Positions 10,001 through 15,985 of a stretch of 26,092 nucleotides of DNA are shown here, one piece after another. The stretch is from a virus, in the IMG/VR virus record IMGVR_UViG_3300018875_000015, positions 1 through 26,092 of that record. The stretch is one strand, 5' to 3'. The notes below the pieces were generated by a model, which was given only the letters and a program-made list of their open reading frames with translations, had not been told where the DNA came from and did no database searches. A program made the translations under genes and the position numbers. The first letter of the stretch is position 1, and each line of letters begins with the position of its first letter.

Positions 10001-10660
10001 TTTTATAGCCTGAGCATGAATCTTGCCCATATCAGTAACATTTTTAAATTCTGATTCAAAGTCCTTTTTGTTGGAGCTATATGCAATAGAAGTAGGGCTA
10101 ATTTTCTCTAATCTTTTGCGAATTTTTAGAGCAGTCACGTCGTTAATTAACCCCATACTAACAGCGTCATTGATTCGTTTAGTCCACGCCTTGCTATATT
10201 GCTCAAATTCGGCTTGTTTTCGTTTAATCTGCTCTAGGTTTTGAGTAACCCTATATCCAGTTGGCTTCATTTCAGCGTCATATGTAGTTTCTACAATTCT
10301 ATTTTTGTTAATTCTTCTTTCTTTTCTACCAGTGAAATTCTTATCTCCATCAAAGCTATCGGAAATTTTACTTACTTCATCCCATTGACGGAGTAATTTT
10401 TTTGTTTCTACATTAGCGCCTTGAATGATCTGATTTACACTCTTCCCAGCTCGACTCATATTAGCCATAGCTGTAACTGTTGCTTTATCTAGATCACCAA
10501 TAACCTTGTTGAATTGCCTTAGTGTGTTTAGGACTTCTTTATCCATTTTAATTGTCAAGTCAATTTCTTTTAATCTATCTTGAATTTGCTTAATTTGATT
10601 ATCTATATCAGAAACATTAACTTTTGCTTGAATTAAAATACCTAATGGTTTTTTAGCCAC
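4031..10660 (-). CDS. Tail tape measure protein with glucosaminidase domain, 2209 aa
   Basis: Sets tail length and passes into the cell envelope at infection. The start is GTG (10658-10660) with an AGGGGAGTG binding site. Residues 1-320 are charged and helical; about 430-535 match the TP901-type tape-measure core (ITGQSQAGVEKLGQQY, EFYRQGLNQEQVAERL). Hydrophobic segments lie near 755-771 and 818-840. A domain at about 1440-1555 has the glucosaminidase pattern: YGVDPALIAAIAMHESGRGS with candidate catalytic Glu1463, then NNKNIAGM and GLTTIEQIGAKYAPIGA. It probably cuts peptidoglycan glycan strands during DNA entry. A long K/E coiled coil (about 1700-1970) and two related modules (1985-2105) precede the usual C-terminal GGYTGTWSGNDGRLALLHQK motif. 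SPbeta YomI/CwlP is similar in size but, as I recall, also carries an M23 peptidase, which I do not see here. Confidence 0.95.
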   Translation of the reverse strand: MAKKPLGILIQAKVNVSDIDNQIKQIQDRLKEIDLTIKMDKEVLNTLRQFNKVIGDLDKATVTAMANMSRAGKSVNQIIQGANVETKKLLRQWDEVSKISDSFDGDKNFTGRKERRINKNRIVETTYDAEMKPTGYRVTQNLEQIKRKQAEFEQYSKAWTKRINDAVSMGLINDVTALKIRKRLEKISPTSIAYSSNKKDFESEFKNVTDMGKIHAQAIKENQKFEKARMDAIQKEAIEQNKLFNQKKKQQEELDKAHYTAIQENAKREQKIMESLHKEALKMNAEIDKQKFLQNKKIADLAGVDYNRDEAIRQRIADELNKKHDLTGKKAIDSNSVSLERVWDSKTQQEMIRYNAVMNDGSKLVTNYKGSIDRLTNSMYQNGSVVRNNTQAQMGFFESLGTAMQKIPVWMAGMTIFYQTLHFFTDGIAYVNELNKSLTEISIVTGQSQAGVEKLGQQYADLAGEMRVTTLELTKSATEFYRQGLNQEQVAERLRTTTQYAKISAMDVKEATEILTATVNSMNISIEHASDVFSYLGDATATGADEIGRAFQKVGGTAGALGIEFEKVASWIAVISSKTRESAETIGNSVKSIIARIQNMKEQGFDSEDGTDVNMVSKALGAVGIQLMDAEGNFRNFGQVMDELGAKWVTLSNREKAYLATTVAGSYQQARFLNIMEGYAESVDLYKQSLEAAGTTQSKYNLWLQGTEAHLNALKTAGQNVWHDTFNSQGIRNAIDLLTVLVNIIDDMINMFGAIPMFVIPATLAIFKFSETAKTGLIWFNAMMASTVQGQVSIAALTLGFQKLGLGAKAATWAVRAFQATVTLGLAFAITAVIELIADFAGKSAEAEQRLQDIEERTRNMTATYAEHGAEIEKLIQTLEKYEQTNPNGEGLDAKELEDYTKTRERLIDLMPQFIEGVDEEGRKRLVNIEVMKQEIEILEKLTKIKEQEASAKFRNNFEKRNAELDNAKEDLDKAQRAIDKFKNSDVYKNNPDSEGNLRLANKLEAEKLQALAKYEGLLQQANVDWRDHLRSQAQALDGYKSLSNETKRYVENVAKANDIAKIGNVKELAEQEEKMRKLAQAAINIEKAMKGDDTMKVGESSFWLKKYGDNAFVEQEKFIMNLKDTAMQAGLSIDWFNQILNKYMGKTIEAGSTTIDFKGAMNDLRGEMTKGADEVKDLNKAIEKQTRGQKLTYDEVISLTKAHPELQKSWKILNGQIVISTESLLKERDVALQGTRDKIKAKEEEMRLGAQFLAQKLGMTLKEVEMIETVAQAQMKLNELYDMAVDDNADPRAQLRQSQIASSRYSQYGENLKEYAALKESLNEMKSAVNSGFNFETSTDDPLKKNSDKVSAFAKAIDDLNMKLEESKRKLAEYPKSSQEYRDALQEQIDLLKEKQRLIQNELNNPTDYTYGTRNASGGTTTSTSGVKGLQGVLAGKESAFVAAGKQYGVDPALIAAIAMHESGRGSSALARNNKNIAGMTDYTGKFSDGWMHYNTVEDSINDLARQISKYYIQKGLTTIEQIGAKYAPIGAGNDPNGLNNHWVSGVKKFYNEVASNGGTYTVSGNSEDASEAQVYSKQLSLKQDLIKTREDISQLEQDIFNSFLQGWEEKIQDIDFIVKRSSIWINQYRQDLEETSWTNKESVKSINDEYNNQIQYLKNKQKYLHEEANYIRENGKMTDENIQRLKNLGSQWWDVQQVIDQTTKSQRDFNDEYEKFNKDLASKERESAEEAADKIIETWKEAIEKKRDLEIKAIEKTQKENEEAHKKRIDELDEEAKKIEETYQSQIKAIDKEARDEEYADKLKKAQEEVAEIQNKINILSMDNSIEGRQQMKELQKQLKDKQKNLDDLIKDRERENRKEELENTYETNKKINESEKEKADKKLEEQKRASEEAIKRAEDEAEKLLQNDQYWADRRKEILQGNYTEAIKMLGGYLTEYKTKLEKETEEIAKIIEQNIIKKLQDAMDMLPSVNGDTRGKGENVNSFETYIRNKIKWLTADDSSRTALNTENEKFRQQYGYKDYTKDELFNDPKLQWMVQKYRGEAFKDYVQNKVRWILANQKGNAEEMSRLATINNRMRETWGFKDYTLAELQADPELKKLIQPFGFETGGYTGTWSGNDGRLALLHQKELVLNKDDTSNMLKIVGMVREFIGNVHNISKFIPANETSSSNVTYNITMQIEKLTGDEKGGMTAFNRLVKEVRKKGGAI

Positions 10661-10716
10661 GATTCGTCACTCCCCTTTTGCATTTATATTTGGAGTGACA
10701 AAATCTGCACTCCATA
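10661..10716 (-). promoter_or_regulatory. Tape-measure leader with two competing hairpins
   Basis: In transcript sense the leader holds three related segments: TGGAGTG (10714-10708), GTCACTCC (10699-10692) and GGAGTGAC (10673-10666). The middle one can pair with the first (7 bp, loop of about 10 nt, including TGGAGTG/CACTCCA) or with the last (8 bp perfect, loop 18 nt). The last segment is the ribosome binding site of the tape measure, 5 nt before its GTG, so the second hairpin would hide it. The first segment starts 3 nt after the stop codon of the upstream gene, so a terminating ribosome could choose between the folds. The pairing is seen in the sequence; regulation is inferred. Confidence 0.6.
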
Positions 10717-11145
10717 CTACTCAGCGTAATTAACTGTCTCCACAATGTCACAATAACGATCATAGTCAAATGCATCCTGACCACTAAATTTAATCTTTGT
10801 ATTCAACACAGCATCTTTGACAGTTAAAAGCATGTCTTTTCGCTCTTCATTGTTGTCAATTATGCAGTCTTCGTTCATTAGAACTGCATACTCATTGGTA
10901 AACGCACCCATATCAGAAACTTGATAGGCACTGCCTCCATCTTCATTTGTAACAATAATTGGTGTTCCATCTTCATTTTTTTCAGCGTATTTTTGAACCA
11001 TCTGAATACGCTCTTCTTCTATCATTTGCATTCTCTCTACAAGAATCTTAACAAGTCGAGTTCTCATTCGCGATTCTTTGCCTTCCAAGTCAAGTCTCAT
11101 AAGAAATTGTACAAATCCATTAATTTCATGATTTTTTAATTTCAT
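10717..11145 (-). CDS. Small protein upstream of tape measure (142 aa)
   Basis: It begins MKLKNHEINGFVQFLMRL and continues with a charged helix (SRMRTRLVKILVERMQ, YAEKNEDGTP), then an acidic C-terminal half. It resembles a small family found next to the tape measure in Gram-positive phages (I think of DUF1617), but I cannot confirm this. By position a tail-assembly chaperone is possible. I chose the ATG at 11145 because AAGGAG lies 8 nt upstream; a GTG nine bases earlier would fall inside that site. It lies 14 bp after the recombinase gene and its stop (10717-10719) abuts the tape-measure leader. No slippery frameshift product was evident. Confidence 0.75.
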   Translation of the reverse strand: MKLKNHEINGFVQFLMRLDLEGKESRMRTRLVKILVERMQMIEEERIQMVQKYAEKNEDGTPIIVTNEDGGSAYQVSDMGAFTNEYAVLMNEDCIIDNNEERKDMLLTVKDAVLNTKIKFSGQDAFDYDRYCDIVETVNYAE

Positions 11146-11159
11146 TTCGATCACTCCTT

Positions 11160-12134
11160 CTATTCTTCGTAAATTCCGTCAAAATCCTCAACATCTTCAG
11201 AGACGATATAGATTTCTGTTGTAGTAGAACTTTCATGCCCTAAATGCTTTTGGATTTTCTTGATGTCTACCCCAGCCTCTTTCATGTGTGTAGCACGAGT
11301 TGACCTGAACATATGAGGATGAACATGTCGTCCAATGATCTCGCCAAAAATCTTGCACCAGTTATTGAAAGAGCTTGGATGCAATGGTTTTGGCTCTTTT
11401 GCTTTTGTATTAATGAACACATATGGGCAGTTATCTTCTCCTCTGACTTCTAGCCATTTTCTAATAGCGTCCATAACACGTTTATCAATTGTAAACTTTC
11501 TAACCTTTCCTTCTCTACCTTTGCCTTTACATCTGATTTGATGTGTCATCCAAAGATTCTTTTCATTGCCTTCTTTATCCTTCAGCTTAGGATAGTTGAC
11601 AACCTCTTTCAACAATTGCCCTGTCTCGCCACGTCTGCAACCAGTTACATAAACAAACTCTAGGTATGCTACCTTCTGCCAATCTTTTCTTTTTTTCATA
11701 GTCTCAATAAGTAGTTCATATTCGTCAACTGTCAATGGCTTTTTTTCTTTTTTGTTTGATTTTGCAGGATTTGGAATCTTCTTGCTGTAAATATTTCTAA
11801 ATGTTTCGCATCCATCTTCATCAGAATAATAAACTTCAACATATCCACACAAGCTAGAAACGGCAGAACGCTTGAATCTAACCGCGCTTGGAGATAAACC
11901 AGCATCAATCAAAAAGTTTTGATACTGCAAAGCGTGTCTTGGTTTCAGTTTGTATAATTGTTTATTATCACATTCATCATAAACCCATTTAAAGAATTGT
12001 CTTAGTGCACTTTTATATTGCATAAGCGTCTGTGGAGACAAATGGCTTTGTTTTAGAAACTCTTCTACTAATTTTCTATTCCATTTGTCTACTAGCTCCC
12101 ACTGCTCATCTGTAACCTCTGGTAATTTTGCCAT
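11160..12134 (-). CDS. Tyrosine recombinase/integrase family protein in tail operon (324 aa)
   Basis: A two-domain tyrosine recombinase: an N-terminal SAM-like core-binding domain (about 15-110; SPQTLMQYKSALRQFFKWVY) and a catalytic domain (about 130-315). The catalytic set looks intact: Arg167 in GCRRGE, a Lys near 203-205 (RCKGKGREGK), His274 and Arg277 in HMFRSTRATHM, His300 in HLGHESSTTT and Tyr309 in EIYI. The second residue after HxxR is Ser where most members have His, an acceptable variation. Such enzymes cut and rejoin DNA at specific sites. The setting is odd: it sits inside the late tail operon, not next to an attachment site or excisionase. SPbeta has a similar gene (yomM, recollection) at the equivalent place, and the SPbeta repressor MrpR/YopR also has this fold without recombinase activity, so a regulatory role is possible. 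ATG has GGAGGTG 7 nt upstream. Confidence 0.9.
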   Translation of the reverse strand: MAKLPEVTDEQWELVDKWNRKLVEEFLKQSHLSPQTLMQYKSALRQFFKWVYDECDNKQLYKLKPRHALQYQNFLIDAGLSPSAVRFKRSAVSSLCGYVEVYYSDEDGCETFRNIYSKKIPNPAKSNKKEKKPLTVDEYELLIETMKKRKDWQKVAYLEFVYVTGCRRGETGQLLKEVVNYPKLKDKEGNEKNLWMTHQIRCKGKGREGKVRKFTIDKRVMDAIRKWLEVRGEDNCPYVFINTKAKEPKPLHPSSFNNWCKIFGEIIGRHVHPHMFRSTRATHMKEAGVDIKKIQKHLGHESSTTTEIYIVSEDVEDFDGIYEE

Positions 12135-12149
12135 ATACTTTCACCTCCA

Positions 12150-12653
12150 TCACTTAGTCTCATAGCCAAGCCTCTGGAGTCCTTGCTTCATAGCCACTGC
12201 GTGAATCTCTGTGCGTTCAAGTTCATTAATCGTATTTTCGATAAATGGTCTAGGTTGCGTGTATTCCCAGCCGTATATACCATTAGGGAAGTCATACCCA
12301 TATCCTAATACTTCCATACCGTAATCATGACCAAACTCTACTATGTCAGAAATAAACTTGCCTTTAGAGTTACCAATAGCACTAACAGTTTCATTTACAA
12401 CCTCAATCCCAATCCATCCATTAGCTCGCTTCGACTTGTACACTTTTAGATTATCAGGGTCTTTTAAGCCCCCTAGATATTCTCTGCGCTCATAAACTCT
12501 TGGGTTGTATTTGTCGTAAACATCTGTTTGAACGTGTTTTGCCTCTACTACTTTCACTGTATCAGCAACGTCTGTTGCAAGAATCTCCAAAGCTTGTCGC
12601 TCTAGAGCTTTTTGAAGATCGTCTAACGTCTGCTTAAAATTAGCTCTCGTCAC
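12150..12653 (-). CDS. HK97 gp10-like tail completion protein (167 aa)
   Basis: An N-terminal helix (NFKQTLDDLQKALERQALE) is followed by a beta-rich core and the segment TQPRPFIENTINELE. The R-P-F-x-x-x-x-x-x-x pattern after a glycine/tyrosine-rich stretch (VEFGHDYG, GYGYDFPNG) is typical of the HK97 gp10/tail-completion family that joins tail tube and head connector. It starts at a GTG (12651-12653) with GAGGG 8 nt upstream and overlaps the preceding gene by 14 bp, so the two are coupled. It lies further downstream, after the tube gene, than the usual connector position. Family call by motif, fairly confident; exact role inferred. Confidence 0.7.
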   Translation of the reverse strand: MTRANFKQTLDDLQKALERQALEILATDVADTVKVVEAKHVQTDVYDKYNPRVYERREYLGGLKDPDNLKVYKSKRANGWIGIEVVNETVSAIGNSKGKFISDIVEFGHDYGMEVLGYGYDFPNGIYGWEYTQPRPFIENTINELERTEIHAVAMKQGLQRLGYETK

Positions 12654-13113
12654 CAGTATAACCCTCTTCCAAGAGCTGTTCTTGATACGCCTCCTGCTCC
12701 TCTAGAACTTTCGTAGCATCCTCCAACCCTTTATTGGCTAGCGCCATAGCTTCTTGAATCTTCTTTAGCTCTTCCACATCAAACGCATCCATAATCTTCG
12801 TTAGATATCCCGCATCAACTAATGTATCAAGAGCAATAACTTGCTTATTGAAGTCATTTGGAATGTCCAAGTCGGAAAAATGTTTGATGATATAAAGAGA
12901 TAGAAAACCAACAGGGTCTACGATAACACCCTTCTCATGGGAAACTAGAACCGCATTGTGCATATCAGAAATTACCTTGCTAACCTTTGTAGGCTTGAAT
13001 TTAGTGTCAATGTTGACAACATACCCATCGCCTACATTCACCTCTTTACGCTCATCGTACACTTTTAATTGTTTCTTAGCCTCTGTAAGAGTTAGTTTCT
13101 TTTGTTTAGCCAT
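12640..13113 (-). CDS. Candidate tail assembly protein (157 aa)
   Basis: Starts MAKQKKLTLTEAKKQLKVYD; the ATG at 13113 was chosen because GAGGAGGAG lies 6 nt upstream, while a longer TTG-initiated frame would start inside that site. The middle is mostly helical (VDPVGFLSLYIIKHFSDLD) and the C-terminus is an acidic coiled coil (KVLEEQEAYQEQLLEEGY). Small, acidic, helical proteins at this position are often tail-assembly chaperones, but no family motif is clear. It overlaps the upstream tube-like gene by 8 bp and the downstream gp10-like gene by 14 bp. Confidence 0.8.
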   Translation of the reverse strand: MAKQKKLTLTEAKKQLKVYDERKEVNVGDGYVVNIDTKFKPTKVSKVISDMHNAVLVSHEKGVIVDPVGFLSLYIIKHFSDLDIPNDFNKQVIALDTLVDAGYLTKIMDAFDVEELKKIQEAMALANKGLEDATKVLEEQEAYQEQLLEEGYTGDES

Positions 13114-13498
13114 TAATAATCTCCTCCTCAAATTTTATTTTTGGAACCTTTGTAAATCTAAAAAGCATATGATTAACTGATGGATCATTTTGATCGCTAC
13201 TAATTCGTATAGACCATAGGTTTTCACATTCTAAATCATCTATAATAATTGTTACCACGTGATCCTTTCCAGTCTTGTAATCTCTAGCAACCCCTTTACA
13301 GATAGCTTTAAGATTTTTATTATATCCCATATATTCAAGCAGTTTGCTGTCATATAATGAATCAGCGATATGAATACTGCCCTTTCTATCACCGCGCACT
13401 ATTATGTTAAAAGTTTTCAGTGAATCTAATTTTGCAATAAAATTTCCGTAACTATCGAAAAATTCTACTTCAAAAATTTCTCTTATTCCATACTTCAT
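13106..13498 (-). CDS. Short tail-tube paralogue (130 aa)
   Basis: The N-terminus KYGIREIFEVEFFD aligns with RFGMKEVFNVSFLD of the tail tube protein (14439-15185): 6 of 14 identical and most others conservative, followed in both by L-D-S/T-L-K. Further matches are IHIADSLYDSKLL against FSLQDALLNPKSL. It lacks most of the tube's C-terminal half. It is therefore a diverged, shortened tube-like protein, perhaps a special ring at one end of the tube, an assembly adaptor or a decaying duplicate. The ATG at 13498 has AGGTGG 8 nt upstream; an upstream GTG four codons earlier would fall inside that site. Paralogy is seen in the sequence; role is inferred. Confidence 0.8.
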   Translation of the reverse strand: MKYGIREIFEVEFFDSYGNFIAKLDSLKTFNIIVRGDRKGSIHIADSLYDSKLLEYMGYNKNLKAICKGVARDYKTGKDHVVTIIIDDLECENLWSIRISSDQNDPSVNHMLFRFTKVPKIKFEEEIING

Positions 13499-13510
13499 GT
13501 TTCTCACCAC

Positions 13511-13762
13511 CTAGTAAGTTTCAATATACATTTTTTCGATAATTTGAATAATCCCTAGCAAGCCTTCTCTGTTTAGTTCTAAGGGGTATTGATTATCAAT
13601 CTTTAATTCGTATTTATCAGGTGAAACATTGATAAGCGAAATCTGTTGCTCATTTTCTGTTTCTGCAACAAATATCTTTGGAACAAAATGAGATTTAATT
13701 CCGCAAGTGCAAGGTTTTCCATCAATTCCTATTCCTGTATTAGCACAACCTTTGCAAATCAT
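13511..13762 (-). CDS. Small zinc-ribbon-like protein (83 aa)
   Basis: Four cysteines near the N-terminus (C3, C6, C18, C20) in MICKGCANTGIGIDGKPCTC resemble half of a DnaJ-type or ribbon zinc finger. The rest (FVAETENEQQISLINV, PLELNREGLLGIIQII) looks like a small beta/alpha domain. Function unknown. GGGGAGG is a good ribosome binding site 7-8 nt before the ATG. It is the third of three short genes between the tube and its paralogue, with a 12 bp gap to the paralogue's start region. Confidence 0.75.
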   Translation of the reverse strand: MICKGCANTGIGIDGKPCTCGIKSHFVPKIFVAETENEQQISLINVSPDKYELKIDNQYPLELNREGLLGIIQIIEKMYIETY

Positions 13763-13801
13763 AGCAATACCTCCCCTCTCATTCTTACTAAAATCAATCT
13801 T

Positions 13802-14080
13802 TTATAGAGAGCTACCGCGTCTCTTGACCTCATCTACTAACTGCTTCAATTGCTCTCCAATCTCTTCTCCAATGTTAGCTGTACATTCAGCAAGAGTAGC
13901 AACAGCCTCATTATGATTAATGAAACTTCCAGTAAAATTCGTTCCAGAACCAGTGATAGTACCAGACGTAATTTTGGTTGGCGCAATAGTCGTAGTAAAC
14001 TTAATCTCCATAGTCTTGACAAACTCCGCAATTTCTTGTGGCGTACCATATATACAAATACCATTATAAACTGCCATCAT
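13802..14080 (-). CDS. Small unknown protein (92 aa)
   Basis: Begins MMAVYNGICIYGTPQEIAEF, has a Thr/Gly/Ser-rich middle (APTKITSGTITGSGTNFTGS) and a charged C-terminal helix (IGEEIGEQLKQLVDEVKRR). The pattern suggests two folded ends joined by a flexible linker. I do not recognise a family. GGAGGTG lies 7 nt before the first ATG, and the last codon and stop of the preceding gene overlap that site, so translation is likely coupled. Confidence 0.75.
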   Translation of the reverse strand: MMAVYNGICIYGTPQEIAEFVKTMEIKFTTTIAPTKITSGTITGSGTNFTGSFINHNEAVATLAECTANIGEEIGEQLKQLVDEVKRRGSSL

Positions 14081-14086
14081 ATTGTT

Positions 14087-14353
14087 TCACCTCCAGTAGC
14101 TTCCACGATGTAGACAAATATCTAACATCTCAACAATATCTTCTCTGTTGCCTAGATATATTGCCTGTGTACAACCAGCACCTCGCAACTGAGCAATATT
14201 TTCAAGAATACATTTAACTTCTACCTCTTCTGAAATTAACTTAAATTCATCCTTCCATCGTCTACTAAAATCGAATGAAAATCTCTTCGTTAAAAATTCG
14301 AAAACTTCACTGATCTTATCTTGTGAGTCGCATACAATAAGAAGCTTTTTCAT
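14087..14353 (-). CDS. Small unknown alpha/beta protein (88 aa)
   Basis: Begins MKKLLIVCDSQDKISEVFEF, a strand-turn-helix start typical of Rossmann-like alpha/beta folds, then SRRWKDEFKLISEE, LRGAGCTQAIYLGNRED and EMLDICLHRGSYW. No nucleotide-binding P-loop is present and no family is recognised. The start is uncertain: an ATG seven codons upstream (14374) has no binding site, while the one at 14353 has only the weak GAGTGGTG. It is the first gene after the tail-tube terminator, so it may be expressed less than the tube. Could be a non-structural extra gene inserted in the tail operon. Confidence 0.7.
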   Translation of the reverse strand: MKKLLIVCDSQDKISEVFEFLTKRFSFDFSRRWKDEFKLISEEVEVKCILENIAQLRGAGCTQAIYLGNREDIVEMLDICLHRGSYWR

Positions 14354-14396
14354 ATTCAACACCACTCTTTTCATCTTTTATCGAACATCATACGCC

Positions 14397-14437
14397 AAAA
14401 AGAAAAGAGGGCGAACTTATGTCCACCCTATCTTTTT
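14397..14437 (-). terminator. Rho-independent terminator after tail tube gene
   Basis: In transcript sense GGGTGGAC (14428-14421), loop ATAA and GTTCGCCC (14416-14409) form an 8 bp stem with two G-U pairs, followed by TCTTTTCTTTTT (14408-14397). It lies directly after the tube stop codon. It could cut transcription after a highly made protein while letting some readthrough reach the downstream tail genes, which have no obvious promoter of their own. Confidence 0.75.
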
Positions 14438-14438
14438 A

Positions 14439-15185
14439 TTAATACTTAATCATTTGAACCATTGTATTGTCAGCAGTTTTCAGAACTTCAATGTTCATAT
14501 CGAAAACAACAGGCTGACCATCAGCAGACAAGTTCAACGCAAAAGTTGGAAGCAATTTCGCTTTTGGAATAACAAGTTGCAAAGCTTCGTCAACGCCTGT
14601 AGCTTCATTACGAACCAGAGTATCGCCAATTACCATATAGGTGCTTGGATATTTATTGCCAGAAATCGTGAACAATGTTGCATTTGTTCCAGACTGATAA
14701 AAATAGGTTACAATTACCTTTTCACCCACTGCAATTTCTGTATTGTCAAATTCCATATCAGAACCAACCAATGTATAGGCAACAGTATCCCCTCTCTCAT
14801 AGCCATCAGTCGTTTTAACAACTTTTACAGTGTTAGCCGTTGGAGTATTAGCTAGGGTAACTTCTGTTTTACCTGCTGTTGAACTAGCAATAGCAGTAAG
14901 GACTTCACGCTTGTAAACTTGCGCCGCACCAGAAACTGCCTCATTGCCAGTTTGCATAGACAAAGATTTTGGGTTTAGCAAAGCATCTTGTAGGCTAAAT
15001 GTAACTGTGTGATTGTAGTCCCAGCCGATTAAACGACCATTGCCTTGTCCACCTTGCGCATAAACCTGTTCTGCGTTATTTTCTAGATTAGACATTTTTA
15101 GAGTATCTAGATACAGAACTTCTTCTTTAGTATTCACGTCAAGAAAAGAGACATTGAACACTTCCTTCATACCGAAACGTGCCAT
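14439..15185 (-). CDS. Major tail tube protein (248 aa)
   Basis: Forms the stacked rings of the tail tube. The N-terminus RFGMKEVFNVSFLD and LYLDTLKMSNLENNAEQVYA, then a glycine-rich loop (GGQGNGRLIGWDYNHTV), fit the phage tail tube beta-sandwich fold. The central part (TEVTLANTPTANTVKVV, GDTVAYTL, VGEKVIVTYFYQSG) looks like an inserted beta-rich segment. The ending DMNIEVLKTADNTMVQMI is typical of tube proteins. It has one of the strongest ribosome binding sites in the window (AAAGGAGGAG), a leader hairpin and a terminator just after the stop, all consistent with high expression. A short paralogue lies at 13106-13498. Confidence 0.85.
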   Translation of the reverse strand: MARFGMKEVFNVSFLDVNTKEEVLYLDTLKMSNLENNAEQVYAQGGQGNGRLIGWDYNHTVTFSLQDALLNPKSLSMQTGNEAVSGAAQVYKREVLTAIASSTAGKTEVTLANTPTANTVKVVKTTDGYERGDTVAYTLVGSDMEFDNTEIAVGEKVIVTYFYQSGTNATLFTISGNKYPSTYMVIGDTLVRNEATGVDEALQLVIPKAKLLPTFALNLSADGQPVVFDMNIEVLKTADNTMVQMIKY

Positions 15186-15223
15186 TAAATAACTCCTCCT
15201 TTATAAATATAATTTTTTATATA

Positions 15224-15239
15224 CAAACCTTGCGGTTTG
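15224..15239 (-). other. Leader hairpin before tail tube gene
   Basis: CAAACC, loop GCAA and GGTTTG form a perfect 6 bp stem with a stable GNRA tetraloop in the 59 bp gap between 15245 and the tube ATG. No U-tract follows directly, so it is more likely an mRNA 5'-end stabiliser or processing site than a terminator. The stretch to the start (TATATAAAAAATTATATT) is AT-rich. Confidence 0.5.
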
Positions 15240-15244
15240 AAACC

Positions 15245-15985
15245 TTAATCAGACTTCACCTTTGAAGACCAATGTGTTATCTCTATACCTGATGCCCCTG
15301 CCATCGTAGCTTTAATTGCTACTTCATATTCGTCAATCATCCTCAGTCTGCTAAACTCATCGTACAATTGATAAATTGTCAAATTCCACACATCATGCTT
15401 CCCAATAACATTTGATCTAGTAGATACTGCGGAAATTATGTCAACAAAATCAGGTTGTTCTGCGTCAACTCCTTTGAGTTTATTGACAATTTTTCTTGTC
15501 TCTTCCATTTTTTTAATCAACAATCTTGCTCTTTCATCTTTTGGATTGTATTGATTCCTTGCCTTATTAGGATCAGAAATATAATTCTGATATTCTATAA
15601 CCTCTTTTACTTTTACAAAAATGTCATGATTGATAACTCTATTACCATCACCAAATACAAGATTGTGAAACTCAGGAAAATACTCAGCCTCTTCCACTTG
15701 AAAAAAGAATTTGATTGCATCAACAAAATGAGCTATGAAACTTTCCTCAGAACTCAAAAGCAAATCAAACAAATTAAGCTTCGTTCCATCGTCACTTGTT
15801 ATTTCCTCACCAAATAAATCTTCGATATTTGTCGTTAAAGTGTTAAGATGTTTTAGGTATGTAGCATAGCCATGCTTTGCAATATATCTAAGCGTAAGAG
15901 GTTTTAGGTAGCCCGCACCTTCAATGTAAATTGGCTCACCAGACAATAGCTTTAATCTTAGATCAATGTTTTCTAATGACGACAT
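15245..15985 (-). CDS. Conserved-looking phage protein before tail tube (246 aa)
   Basis: Mostly helical protein: LTLRYIAKHGYATYLKHLNT, SSEESFIAHFVDAIKFFFQV, YNPKDERARLLIKKMEETRK and a C-terminal NLTIYQLYDEFSRLRMIDEY. There is no signal peptide, membrane segment or catalytic motif. I do not recognise a family; the pattern of short helices with YQLYDEFxR recalls proteins encoded around tail genes that handle assembly. The ATG shares a base with the preceding stop (TAATG), and GGAAGTGA is the likely binding site. Placement between the tail-terminator candidate and the tube suggests a role in tail assembly. Confidence 0.8.
   Translation of the reverse strand: MSSLENIDLRLKLLSGEPIYIEGAGYLKPLTLRYIAKHGYATYLKHLNTLTTNIEDLFGEEITSDDGTKLNLFDLLLSSEESFIAHFVDAIKFFFQVEEAEYFPEFHNLVFGDGNRVINHDIFVKVKEVIEYQNYISDPNKARNQYNPKDERARLLIKKMEETRKIVNKLKGVDAEQPDFVDIISAVSTRSNVIGKHDVWNLTIYQLYDEFSRLRMIDEYEVAIKATMAGASGIEITHWSSKVKSD

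Noticed and set aside
12640-12653. Programmed frameshift between the chaperone-like gene and the gp10-like gene
   Set aside because: The overlap carries its own GTG and ribosome binding site and no slippery heptamer was evident.
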